Positions 1 to 4,888 of a DNA stretch of 5,064 nucleotides are shown here, piece after piece. The DNA comes from Pseudomonadota bacterium. GTDB lineage: Bacteria; Desulfobacterota; Anaeroferrophillalia; Anaeroferrophillales; Tharpellaceae. Location: positions 1 to 5,064 of the forward strand of contig WFRT01000032.1 in the NCBI GenBank assembly GCA_015486445.1, in the 5' to 3' direction. The translations under genes were made by a program, and so were the position numbers. Each line of letters opens with the position of its first letter. The stretch's first letter is position 1. The notes beneath the pieces are model-generated. The model was not told the DNA's origin. It saw nothing but the letters and a program-made list of their open reading frames with translations, and made no database searches.

Positions 1-234
1 ATTCAGCTAAATTCTATCTCCCCTCTTTCATGGGGAGGCGGGGACGGTCTTTCTGAGCGGTTTCAGAAAGATTTCGTTGTTTTTCTTAAGCCTAGCAGCC
101 CATAAGCATTGCAACCGTCTTAAGCGTAAGCAAGTTTTGCAATGCGGGCGAAGCGAGTGCGAGGAAAAACAGAAATCTTAACGCCTAGCGAAGAAAAGCC
201 GCGCCCGACCCCGCCGTATCGGCTGAATAGTTAC
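1..234. repeat. Left copy of a palindromic non-coding repeat element
   Basis: A 234-bp non-coding block, probably cut by the window edge. Positions 57-234 recur as the reverse complement of 4889-5064 (roughly 85% identical by eye). The block is an imperfect palindrome: ATTCAGCTAAAT at 1-12 faces ...GGCTGAAT at 221-228; GGCGGGGACGG (37-47) faces 205-215 with 10 of 11 matches; AAGATTTC..GTTTTTC (68-85) faces 164-179; GCCC (98-101) faces GGGC (146-149); GCATTGCAA (106-114) faces TTGCAATGC (137-145) perfectly; CTTA/TAAG (119-122/127-130) caps the apex. Local hairpins also exist at 18-37 (CTCCCC/GGGGAG) and 48-71 (a perfect 9-bp stem, TCTTTCTGA/TCAGAAAGA). No supported reading frame was seen. It resembles a MITE-like or REP-like structured repeat; family and mobility are unknown. 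The repeat and pairings are seen directly; the mobile-element reading is inference. Confidence 0.8.
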
Positions 235-282
235 AAAAATAAAAGCCCCGCGACAGGCCGGAACCGGCTGCCGCGGGGCTTT
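231..282 (-). terminator. Intrinsic terminator of the four-gene operon
   Basis: Read on the minus strand, an 11-bp perfect stem pairs 272-282 with 242-252 (AAAGCCCCGCG/CGCGGGGCTTT). An inner GCCG/CGGC stem (257-260/265-268) extends it, and the stem is followed by the T-rich tract TTTTATTTTTG. It begins about 45 bp after the stop codon of the last gene, so it ends the operon. The T tract runs straight into the GTAACTATTCAGCC end of the left repeat. Confidence 0.93.
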
Positions 283-327
283 CAACAATGAACAGCTCGA
301 AAAAAGAGCGGGCTGCACCAAAAGGTT

Positions 328-1500
328 TTACCTTTTCAGCACGGCGGCCGGAACTTCGGCCTTGGCAGGCCAATCGGCGGGAATAATCTGGCCCGGCTGC
401 TCCCCGTTCTTCTCTTTCAATTTGGGCAGGGCCGGACGCTTGAAGCCCTCGCGCACCTCTTTCGGAATCCGGCCGTTGAGAATCGATTCGGAACGCAGCC
501 GGCGGCCGACGGTTTTCTCCATCATCGTACCGATTTCCAGAATCCGGTCGATGTTGATTCCGGTATCGATGCCCATTTCGTCCATCATCACCAGCATGTC
601 CTCGAGACAGACCAGGCCGACGACATTGGGATCCTTGTAGTAATAGGAACCGGTGCCGAGCCCCGGAACCCCGTCGACAAAATTGGCGGGCTGGCCGCCG
701 GTGCCGCCGACGGTGCCCTCGTAATGGGTAATCCCGGCCTGCAGGGCGGCCAGAACATTGGCGCAGCCCCAGCCCCGGGTGACGTGGAAATGGGCAACGT
801 GGAGGTCGGGGTTGGGAATGGCATCGAGAATCATCGAGAAATAGCGGTAGACCTTGTCCGGCGGCGCCGAGCCGTCGTGGTCGGCATGCTCTATGTCATC
901 GGCGCCGATGCTGAGCCAGCGCTTGGTAAATTCGACCGCGTCTTCGAATTTGGTCGGCCCCGAGATCGGGCTGCCCCAGATGGTGCTGACCGTGCCGCAC
1001 ATCTTGATCCCGGCATCGTGACACTTCCTGATGCAGCGCTCGGCCTCTTTCCAGTACTGTGGCAGGGTGGTGCCGGAATTGGCGAAATGGTGCTGCTCGT
1101 CGGTCGAAACCATCATCAGGATGCGATCGGGGCCGTAGCCTTTTTCCTTGAGTTCGATGGCCCGGTCGACGGCCGACTCGCGGATTGTGATACAGGTCCA
1201 TTCGATATCTTCATGTTTGATCCCACGCTTGTTCAGCCGCTTCTTGAAGATGTCACTGTGGACCGCTTTAAGAAGTTCCTCGGCATCTTCGAACTGGGGC
1301 ATAATCCGGGGATTTCCCAGGTTGGTAACCTCCATCCGCCGGACCCCGGCGAAGGCCAGTTCATGGAGATAGTAGATCTTGGCCCGGGTGGGAATAAAAT
1401 GCTCTTCGTGCTGGAAACCGTCGCGAATGGTGATGTCGCCGATTGTCACCTTTTTCGGCATCCGTTCAAACATCTGGAAAAGATCGTACTTGTCGGTCAT
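328..1500 (-). CDS. HMGL-family (DRE-TIM) metallolyase, pyruvate carboxyltransferase-like, substrate unknown
   Basis: A 390-residue cytosolic TIM-barrel enzyme of the HMGL-like/pyruvate carboxyltransferase superfamily (PF00682 type), which makes or breaks C-C bonds next to a carbonyl using a divalent metal. The opening motif is TIRDGFQ (R26, D27, G28), followed by MEVTN (E57) and HFH (H237, H239), the expected metal and substrate residues. Near the C-terminal end of the barrel, GGTGGQPAN puts Gln270 where HMG-CoA lyase has its catalytic Cys. Asn273 sits as in the GxGxxxxN loop of isopropylmalate/homocitrate synthases. The last 60 or so residues are a Pro/Lys/Ala-rich tail. The start is the ATG at 1500, because AAGGAG lies 6 bp upstream; an in-frame ATG at 1524 has no good site. 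It is the last gene of the operon, 46 bp after the hydratase. It could be a lyase or a Claisen synthase; the family is sure, the reaction is not. Confidence 0.9.
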   Translation of the reverse strand: MTDKYDLFQMFERMPKKVTIGDITIRDGFQHEEHFIPTRAKIYYLHELAFAGVRRMEVTNLGNPRIMPQFEDAEELLKAVHSDIFKKRLNKRGIKHEDIEWTCITIRESAVDRAIELKEKGYGPDRILMMVSTDEQHHFANSGTTLPQYWKEAERCIRKCHDAGIKMCGTVSTIWGSPISGPTKFEDAVEFTKRWLSIGADDIEHADHDGSAPPDKVYRYFSMILDAIPNPDLHVAHFHVTRGWGCANVLAALQAGITHYEGTVGGTGGQPANFVDGVPGLGTGSYYYKDPNVVGLVCLEDMLVMMDEMGIDTGINIDRILEIGTMMEKTVGRRLRSESILNGRIPKEVREGFKRPALPKLKEKNGEQPGQIIPADWPAKAEVPAAVLKR

Positions 1501-1506
1501 GGTTTT

Positions 1507-1512
1507 CTCCTT
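1507..1512 (-). promoter_or_regulatory. Ribosome binding site of the HMGL-family gene
   Basis: AAGGAG on the minus strand, 6 bp before the ATG at 1500-1498. It decides the start in favour of MTDKYD over the ATG eight codons further upstream, which lacks a comparable site. Confidence 0.85.
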
Positions 1513-1546
1513 TTGTCCAATCATGGCCTTGAAGTTGCGGGTTGCG

Positions 1547-2326
1547 TTACTCTCCAGTGTAGACCGGGGGGCGCTTCTCGCGAAACGCGGTCAGGCCCTC
1601 GATCCGGTCCTTGGTGGGAATGGTTACGGCGTAACAGTTCGATTCGATCGCCAGGCCGGTGCCGAGATCAACCTCGGAACCGTAGTTGATGGCATACTTG
1701 GCCATCTCCAGTGCGATCGGGGCGTTCTTCTTGATCCGGGCCGCCATCTCCATGGCGGCATCGATCAGCCCGCCCTCGGGCGCCACCCGGTTAACCAGAC
1801 CGATGGCCAGGGCCTCGTCGGCCTTGGCCCGGTGGGCCGTAAAGATCATCTCCTTGGCCTTGCCCTTGCCGATCAGACGCACCAGGCGCTGGGTGCCGCC
1901 GGCCCCGGGAATGATGCCAAGGCTGGTTTCGGTCAGGCCCATCACTGCGTTGGGCGCGGCAATCCGGATATCGGAGGCCAGGGCCAGCTCGGTGCCGCCG
2001 CCGAAAGCGAAACCGTTAACCGCGGCGATTACCGGCTGGGGCAGGTTTTCGACCATCGTAAAAGTATTGCGGATCATCTGGATATACTGCTTGACCTCGA
2101 GCGGGGTCATCGTCGCCCGCTCCTTGAGGTCGGCCCCGGAACAGAAAGCTTTCGCGCCGGCCCCGGTGATAATCACCACCCGCACGGTGCGGTCGACGCC
2201 GACCTCGGAAACCAACTGGTTCAAGCGGCGCAACAGCTCCCGGTTGAGCGAGTTCATGCTCTCGGGCCGGTTCAGGGTTACCAGCAGGACGCCGTCACGA
2301 TTTTCGCTTAAAATTATATCAGACAT
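1547..2326 (-). CDS. liuC: Enoyl-CoA hydratase, probable 3-methylglutaconyl-CoA hydratase (AUH/LiuC type)
   Basis: A 259-residue crotonase-fold enzyme of usual family length. The oxyanion-hole segments FCSGADLKER (61-70) and GFAFGGGTEL (105-114) are present. Both catalytic acids of crotonase are kept 20 residues apart as in the family: E113 (GGGTE) and E133 (LTETSLGIIPGAGGTQR). Resemblance recalled to human AUH is striking, notably FC-GADLKERA-M and, near the C terminus, EVDL-TGLAIE, CYA-TIPTKDR and EKRPP-Y-GE. This supports hydration of 3-methylglutaconyl-CoA to HMG-CoA, the substrate of the lyase encoded just upstream. The start is the ATG at 2326 with GAGGAGGA 6 bp before it; the longer frame to 2404 overlaps the previous gene and lacks family similarity. 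Other enoyl-CoA substrates remain possible, so the symbol is tentative. Confidence 0.93.
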   Translation of the reverse strand: MSDIILSENRDGVLLVTLNRPESMNSLNRELLRRLNQLVSEVGVDRTVRVVIITGAGAKAFCSGADLKERATMTPLEVKQYIQMIRNTFTMVENLPQPVIAAVNGFAFGGGTELALASDIRIAAPNAVMGLTETSLGIIPGAGGTQRLVRLIGKGKAKEMIFTAHRAKADEALAIGLVNRVAPEGGLIDAAMEMAARIKKNAPIALEMAKYAINYGSEVDLGTGLAIESNCYAVTIPTKDRIEGLTAFREKRPPVYTGE

Positions 2327-2332
2327 TTCAAA

Positions 2333-2340
2333 TCCTCCTC
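2333..2340 (-). promoter_or_regulatory. Ribosome binding site of the hydratase gene
   Basis: GAGGAGGA on the minus strand, 6 bp before the ATG at 2326-2324. It is near-perfectly complementary to the 16S rRNA tail and fixes the start at MSDIIL. Confidence 0.9.
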
Positions 2341-2385
2341 GACAAACAATTCTGAATTGATCCACGTGCCAGATGCGGACCGGGA

Positions 2386-3306
2386 TTATTCCGCCGCCTC
2401 GCAACCCGCGGTAAAGGCCAGCATCCGGCTCGGTCGGGCCCCGACAAGGTCTGCCTGGCGCCGGGCGCAGGCCAGCAGCCGGGAGACCTCGATACCGGTT
2501 GCAATCCCCATCCGCTCAAGGCAGGAAACCAAATCTTCGGTCGCCAGGTTGCCGGCGGCGCCGGGGGCGAAGGGACAGCCTCCGAGCCCTCCGGCCGCGG
2601 TGTCAAAACGGTCGATCCCGGCTTGGAGTCCGGCCATGACGCAGGCCAGGGCCCGTCCGCAGCTGTCATGCAGGTGGAGACCGAAATCGATTTCCGGCAG
2701 GGACTCCCTGAGGCCGGCGGCATAGAGATAAACCTGGTCGGGAACCGCCACTCCGAGGGTATCGCAGAGGGTTATCTCGGAAATCCCCGCCTGGACCAGG
2801 CTTTCCACCATGCTGCTGACCGCATCGTAGCCGACATCACCCTCGTAAGGACAGCCGAAAACATTGGAGAGTGAAACCCGGCAGCTTTTTTCCGCCGGGA
2901 TCAGGGCCCGCATCTCTTTGATTTCAGCCAGGGATGCGGCCCGGGAGCAGCCCAGGTTTCGGTGATTGTGAGTTTCGGTGGCGGAGATAAAAAAGACCAG
3001 CTTATCCACCGACGTCGCCAGGGCCGCTTCCAGCCCCCGGCGGTTGGGCACCAGGGCGGAACGCAGCAGTCCGGGCCGCGGCTCGAACCCGGCCAGAACC
3101 TCGGCCGCGTCCTCAAGCTGCGGAATCGCCTTCGGGTTGACGAACGAGGTTACCTCGATCTCGGTAAAGCCACAGGCTGCCAACTCCTTAATCAAAGAGA
3201 TTTTGGTCGGCGTGGCAATGAACTCCGCCAAGTTCTGCCAGCCGTCCCGGGGGGCGACTTCGACCATCCGGACCGACCCCGGGAGGTTTTCGTAAGGAAC
3301 GTGCAA
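2386..3306 (-). CDS. mvaB/liuE: Hydroxymethylglutaryl-CoA lyase
   Basis: A 306-residue TIM-barrel lyase that cleaves HMG-CoA to acetoacetate and acetyl-CoA, the last step of leucine degradation. Every catalytic or metal residue known from the human enzyme has a counterpart at a constant offset: R20 and D21 (APRDG), E51 (EVTSFV), H211 and H213 (LHLHD), C244 in GGLGGCPFAPGA (the family's Cys signature) and N253. GCPYEGDVG (151-159) is also typical. Two departures are seen: DGLQNE is DGWQNL, and PKWVPQ is PKAIPQ. The start is TTG, chosen because GAAGGAG sits 7 bp upstream and because the first ATG (residue 14) would remove part of the first beta strand. Only 18 bp separate it from the dehydrogenase stop, and its Shine-Dalgarno fills that gap, so translational coupling is likely. 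Confidence 0.92.
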   Translation of the reverse strand: MHVPYENLPGSVRMVEVAPRDGWQNLAEFIATPTKISLIKELAACGFTEIEVTSFVNPKAIPQLEDAAEVLAGFEPRPGLLRSALVPNRRGLEAALATSVDKLVFFISATETHNHRNLGCSRAASLAEIKEMRALIPAEKSCRVSLSNVFGCPYEGDVGYDAVSSMVESLVQAGISEITLCDTLGVAVPDQVYLYAAGLRESLPEIDFGLHLHDSCGRALACVMAGLQAGIDRFDTAAGGLGGCPFAPGAAGNLATEDLVSCLERMGIATGIEVSRLLACARRQADLVGARPSRMLAFTAGCEAAE

Positions 3307-3313
3307 AGCGGTT

Positions 3314-3320
3314 CTCCTTC
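3314..3320 (-). promoter_or_regulatory. Ribosome binding site supporting a TTG start
   Basis: GAAGGAG on the minus strand, 7 bp before the TTG at 3306-3304 and inside the 18-bp gap after the dehydrogenase stop. It is the main reason for choosing TTG as the start of the HMG-CoA lyase gene. Confidence 0.82.
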
Positions 3321-3324
3321 CGGC

Positions 3325-4479
3325 CTACTGCAGCAGGGAGCGGGAGATGACCAGGCGCTGAACTTCGGAAGTTCCCTCACCGATCTCCAGGAGTTTCTGG
3401 TCCCGGTAGAAACGCTCTACATCATACTCCTGCATCAGGCCGTAGCCACCGTGAATCTGGACGGCCTGGTCGACAACCCGGCCCATGACCTCGGAACAGT
3501 ACAACTTACCCATTGCCGCCTCCTTGGAAAAGGGACGGTTGTTGCTGCGCAGCCAGCAGGCTTTGTACAGCAGGTTGCGGGCCAGCTCGATTTCCATCGC
3601 CATATCGGCCAGCTTGAACTGGATGGCCTGGAAATCGAACAGCGGCCGACCGAACTGGATCCGCTCCTGGGAGTAGCGCAGGGCCTTTTCGAAAGCTCCC
3701 TGGGCGCCGCCCAGGCCCATCGCGCCGATGCTCAGGCGGCCGCCGTCCAGGGTTGCCAGCATCTGGTGAAACCCAGCGCCGCGCTTGCCCAGCAGGTTTT
3801 TCGCCGGCACCCGGCAATCGGAGAAATAGATCTCGGTGGTATTCGAGGCCCGCCACATCATCTTGCCGTGCATCGGCCGGCACTCCATCCCCGGGGTCCC
3901 GGCCGGAACCAGGATGCAGCTCATCTCGGGCCGCCCGTCCGGCCGCTTGCCGGTCACCGCCTGGACAATAATGACCCCGGTGTTGGGAGCCGAGGCGTTG
4001 GTAATGAAGATCTTGGAACCGTTAATCACCCACTCGTCGCCGTCGAGCACGGCATTGGTCTTGGAATTGCCGGCATCGGAACCGGCGTTGGGCTCGGTTA
4101 GACCGAAACCAGCCAGGATCTCACCGGTGCAAAGCCTGGGCAGCCACTCCTTTTTCTGCTCATCGTTGCCATAATAGTAGATCGGCCCGATGCCCAGGGA
4201 GTTGCCGGCCGCCACGGTGGCCGCCTGGGAGCCGTCAACCCGGGCGATTTCCTCGACGGCAATGATGTAGGAAACGTAATCGAGGCCGGAGCCGCCGTAT
4301 TCGGGCGAAACAAACATCCCGAAAAGTCCCAGCTCCCCCATCTTGAGGGTGAGTTCGAGAGAAAACTCCTCTTTTGCGTCAAGCTCCCGGGCTACCGGGG
4401 CAATCTCCCTTTCCGCAAACCCGCGAACACTTTTCCGCAGGATCTCCTGCTCTTCCGTCATATCGAAATTGAGTGCCAT
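3325..4479 (-). CDS. Acyl-CoA dehydrogenase (short/branched-chain type)
   Basis: A 384-residue FAD-dependent acyl-CoA dehydrogenase of normal length, oxidising an acyl-CoA to the 2-enoyl-CoA and passing electrons to ETF (not in this window). The N-terminal helical domain starts FDMTEEQE. The FAD/substrate signature GLTEPNAGSD is at 127-136, with WVINGSKIFITNA following (150-162). The C-terminal domain has QERIQFGRPL (271-280), QIHGGYG (341-347) and the active-site stretch EIGEGTSEVQRLVIS (365-379), with E368 at the catalytic position of short-chain dehydrogenases. The site where isovaleryl-CoA dehydrogenase carries its base (LDLER) reads LDGGR here. The start is the ATG at 4479 with GGAAGGA 7 bp upstream, rather than the in-frame GTG at 4509. 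As first gene of a leucine-type operon it may act on isovaleryl-CoA or another branched acyl-CoA; the substrate is uncertain. Confidence 0.95.
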   Translation of the reverse strand: MALNFDMTEEQEILRKSVRGFAEREIAPVARELDAKEEFSLELTLKMGELGLFGMFVSPEYGGSGLDYVSYIIAVEEIARVDGSQAATVAAGNSLGIGPIYYYGNDEQKKEWLPRLCTGEILAGFGLTEPNAGSDAGNSKTNAVLDGDEWVINGSKIFITNASAPNTGVIIVQAVTGKRPDGRPEMSCILVPAGTPGMECRPMHGKMMWRASNTTEIYFSDCRVPAKNLLGKRGAGFHQMLATLDGGRLSIGAMGLGGAQGAFEKALRYSQERIQFGRPLFDFQAIQFKLADMAMEIELARNLLYKACWLRSNNRPFSKEAAMGKLYCSEVMGRVVDQAVQIHGGYGLMQEYDVERFYRDQKLLEIGEGTSEVQRLVISRSLLQ

Positions 4480-4486
4480 TGACCTG

Positions 4487-4493
4487 TCCTTCC
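4487..4493 (-). promoter_or_regulatory. Ribosome binding site of the acyl-CoA dehydrogenase gene
   Basis: GGAAGGA on the minus strand, 7 bp before the ATG at 4479-4477. It lies inside the ten-codon extension of the frame towards a GTG at 4509, which argues that the extension is untranslated leader. Confidence 0.8.
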
Positions 4494-4515
4494 TTATAAA
4501 CAAACCCACCTTACG

Positions 4516-4526
4516 TTAACTGTTAA
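4516..4526. promoter_or_regulatory. Small AT-rich palindrome in the operon leader, possible operator
   Basis: TTAACTGTTAA is an 11-bp perfect inverted repeat around a central T, lying between the leader hairpin and the dehydrogenase gene. It could be a regulator site, but it is short and AT-rich and may be chance. No regulator gene is present in the window to pair with it. Confidence 0.25.
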
Positions 4527-4535
4527 ACCAGGCCT

Positions 4536-4564
4536 AAAAAAAAGCGGGAAAACCACTTCCCTGC
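4536..4564 (-). terminator. Terminator-like hairpin in the operon leader (possible attenuator)
   Basis: On the minus strand, GGGAA (4561-4557) pairs with TTCCC (4550-4546) around a 6-nt loop. The stem is extended by two GC pairs past a one-base bulge and followed directly by eight T (4543-4536). This has the form of an intrinsic terminator, yet it lies between the candidate promoter and the first gene. CAGGC (4567-4563) could instead pair with GCCTG (4533-4529), overlapping the base of the hairpin, so a competing fold exists. The structure is seen; a regulatory role is inference. It may instead stop minus-strand transcripts arriving from further upstream. Confidence 0.55.
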
Positions 4565-4579
4565 CTGACGCGTGACACT

Positions 4580-4606
4580 GTTATATTATTTCTTCCGGCT
4601 TGTCAA
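4580..4606 (-). promoter_or_regulatory. Candidate sigma70 promoter of the operon
   Basis: On the minus strand a perfect -35 TTGACA (4606-4601) is followed after 15 bp by TATAAC (4585-4580), five of six matches to the -10 consensus. The spacer is shorter than the ideal 17 bp. Transcription would start near 4573 and give a leader of about 94 nt before the dehydrogenase start codon. Confidence 0.5.
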
Positions 4607-4684
4607 TGAAAAACCGGCCGGCCCCGGCTTTAATTCCACCTCCCGCAATCGGGCCATAATTTTTCTCCGGGCTGACAAAATTGA

Positions 4685-4713
4685 TTGACAAAGCCGGAAA
4701 AAAACATTACAAG
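4685..4713 (+). promoter_or_regulatory. Promoter of the tRNA gene
   Basis: TTGACA (4685-4690), a 17-bp spacer and TACAAG (4708-4713), followed by the GC-rich stretch TGCGCCCGC. A GC-rich discriminator after the -10 is typical of stable-RNA promoters under stringent control (known for the class; inferred here). The start would be near 4720, giving a tRNA precursor with about 40 nt of 5' leader. Confidence 0.65.
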
Positions 4714-4759
4714 TGCGCCCGCAATTTGCGAAGGGAACGCTGCCCTTCACAGGATTGAC

Positions 4760-4836
4760 GGCGGTGTAGCTCAGGTGGTTAGAGCATACGGCTCATATCC
4801 GTAGTGTCCGGGGTTCAAATCCCTGCACCGCCACCA
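4760..4836 (+). tRNA. tRNA-Met (anticodon CAT), elongator type
   Basis: A complete 77-nt cloverleaf including the encoded CCA. The acceptor stem GGCGGTG (4760-4766) pairs with CACCGCC (4826-4832), with discriminator A4833. The D stem is GCTC/GAGC (4769-4772/4782-4785). The anticodon stem TACGG/CCGTA encloses the loop CTCATAT with anticodon CAT at 4794-4796. The variable loop is 5 nt. The T stem has one G-T wobble around the loop TTCAAAT. The G1-C72 pair and the lack of three G-C pairs at the base of the anticodon loop argue against the initiator. A tRNA-Ile with CAT modified to lysidine cannot be fully excluded by eye, but the body resembles elongator Met. Confidence 0.93.
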
Positions 4837-4844
4837 TGCATGTC

Positions 4845-4879
4845 AAGCCATCCCCGGTCCGCCGGCGATGGCTTTTTTT
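4845..4879 (+). terminator. Intrinsic terminator of the tRNA gene
   Basis: AAGCCATC (4845-4852) pairs with GATGGCTT (4867-4874). An inner CCGG/CCGG stem (4854-4857/4862-4865) closes a TCCG tetraloop, with one C-C mismatch between the stems. Seven T follow (4873-4879, the first two also in the stem). It starts 9 bp after the encoded CCA, so the tRNA is a single-gene transcript. Confidence 0.92.
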
Positions 4880-4888
4880 ATTGCCGCC

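Noticed and set aside
1..234. Group IIC intron (these also insert behind terminators)
   Set aside because: Neither end shows the GUGYG 5' start, the element is only about 235 bp, and no domain V-like hairpin or reverse transcriptase is evident.
724..4101. Long plus-strand reading frames antisense to the operon (for example 724-1689, 1379-2311 and 2962-4101)
   Set aside because: They lie opposite well-supported enzymes, resemble no family I recognise, lack convincing ribosome binding sites and are expected mirror frames of GC-rich coding sequence.
4493..4498. TATAAG on the minus strand as the -10 box of a promoter next to the dehydrogenase gene
   Set aside because: It overlaps the Shine-Dalgarno, would place the transcript start inside or beyond it, and has no good -35 box at a suitable distance.
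4480..4509. GTG start at 4509 adding ten residues to the acyl-CoA dehydrogenase
   Set aside because: The extension runs through a good Shine-Dalgarno for the ATG at 4479, and family members begin close to the FDMTEEQE segment.
4609..4631. GC-rich palindromic segment followed by five T on the minus strand, as a second terminator
   Set aside because: The stem is short and ambiguous (overlapping CCGG units, a bulge in the AAA/TTT extension) and the T run abuts the -35 box; too weak to call.
4642..4664. CCCG-CAAT-CGGG hairpin followed by a T run on the plus strand as a terminator
   Set aside because: The stem is only four pairs, the T run is six bases away, and no plus-strand gene lies upstream for it to serve.
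4760..4836. tRNA gene as the attachment site of an integrative island
   Set aside because: No second copy of the tRNA 3' end is present in the window and there is no integrase; the nearby repeat does not include tRNA sequence.
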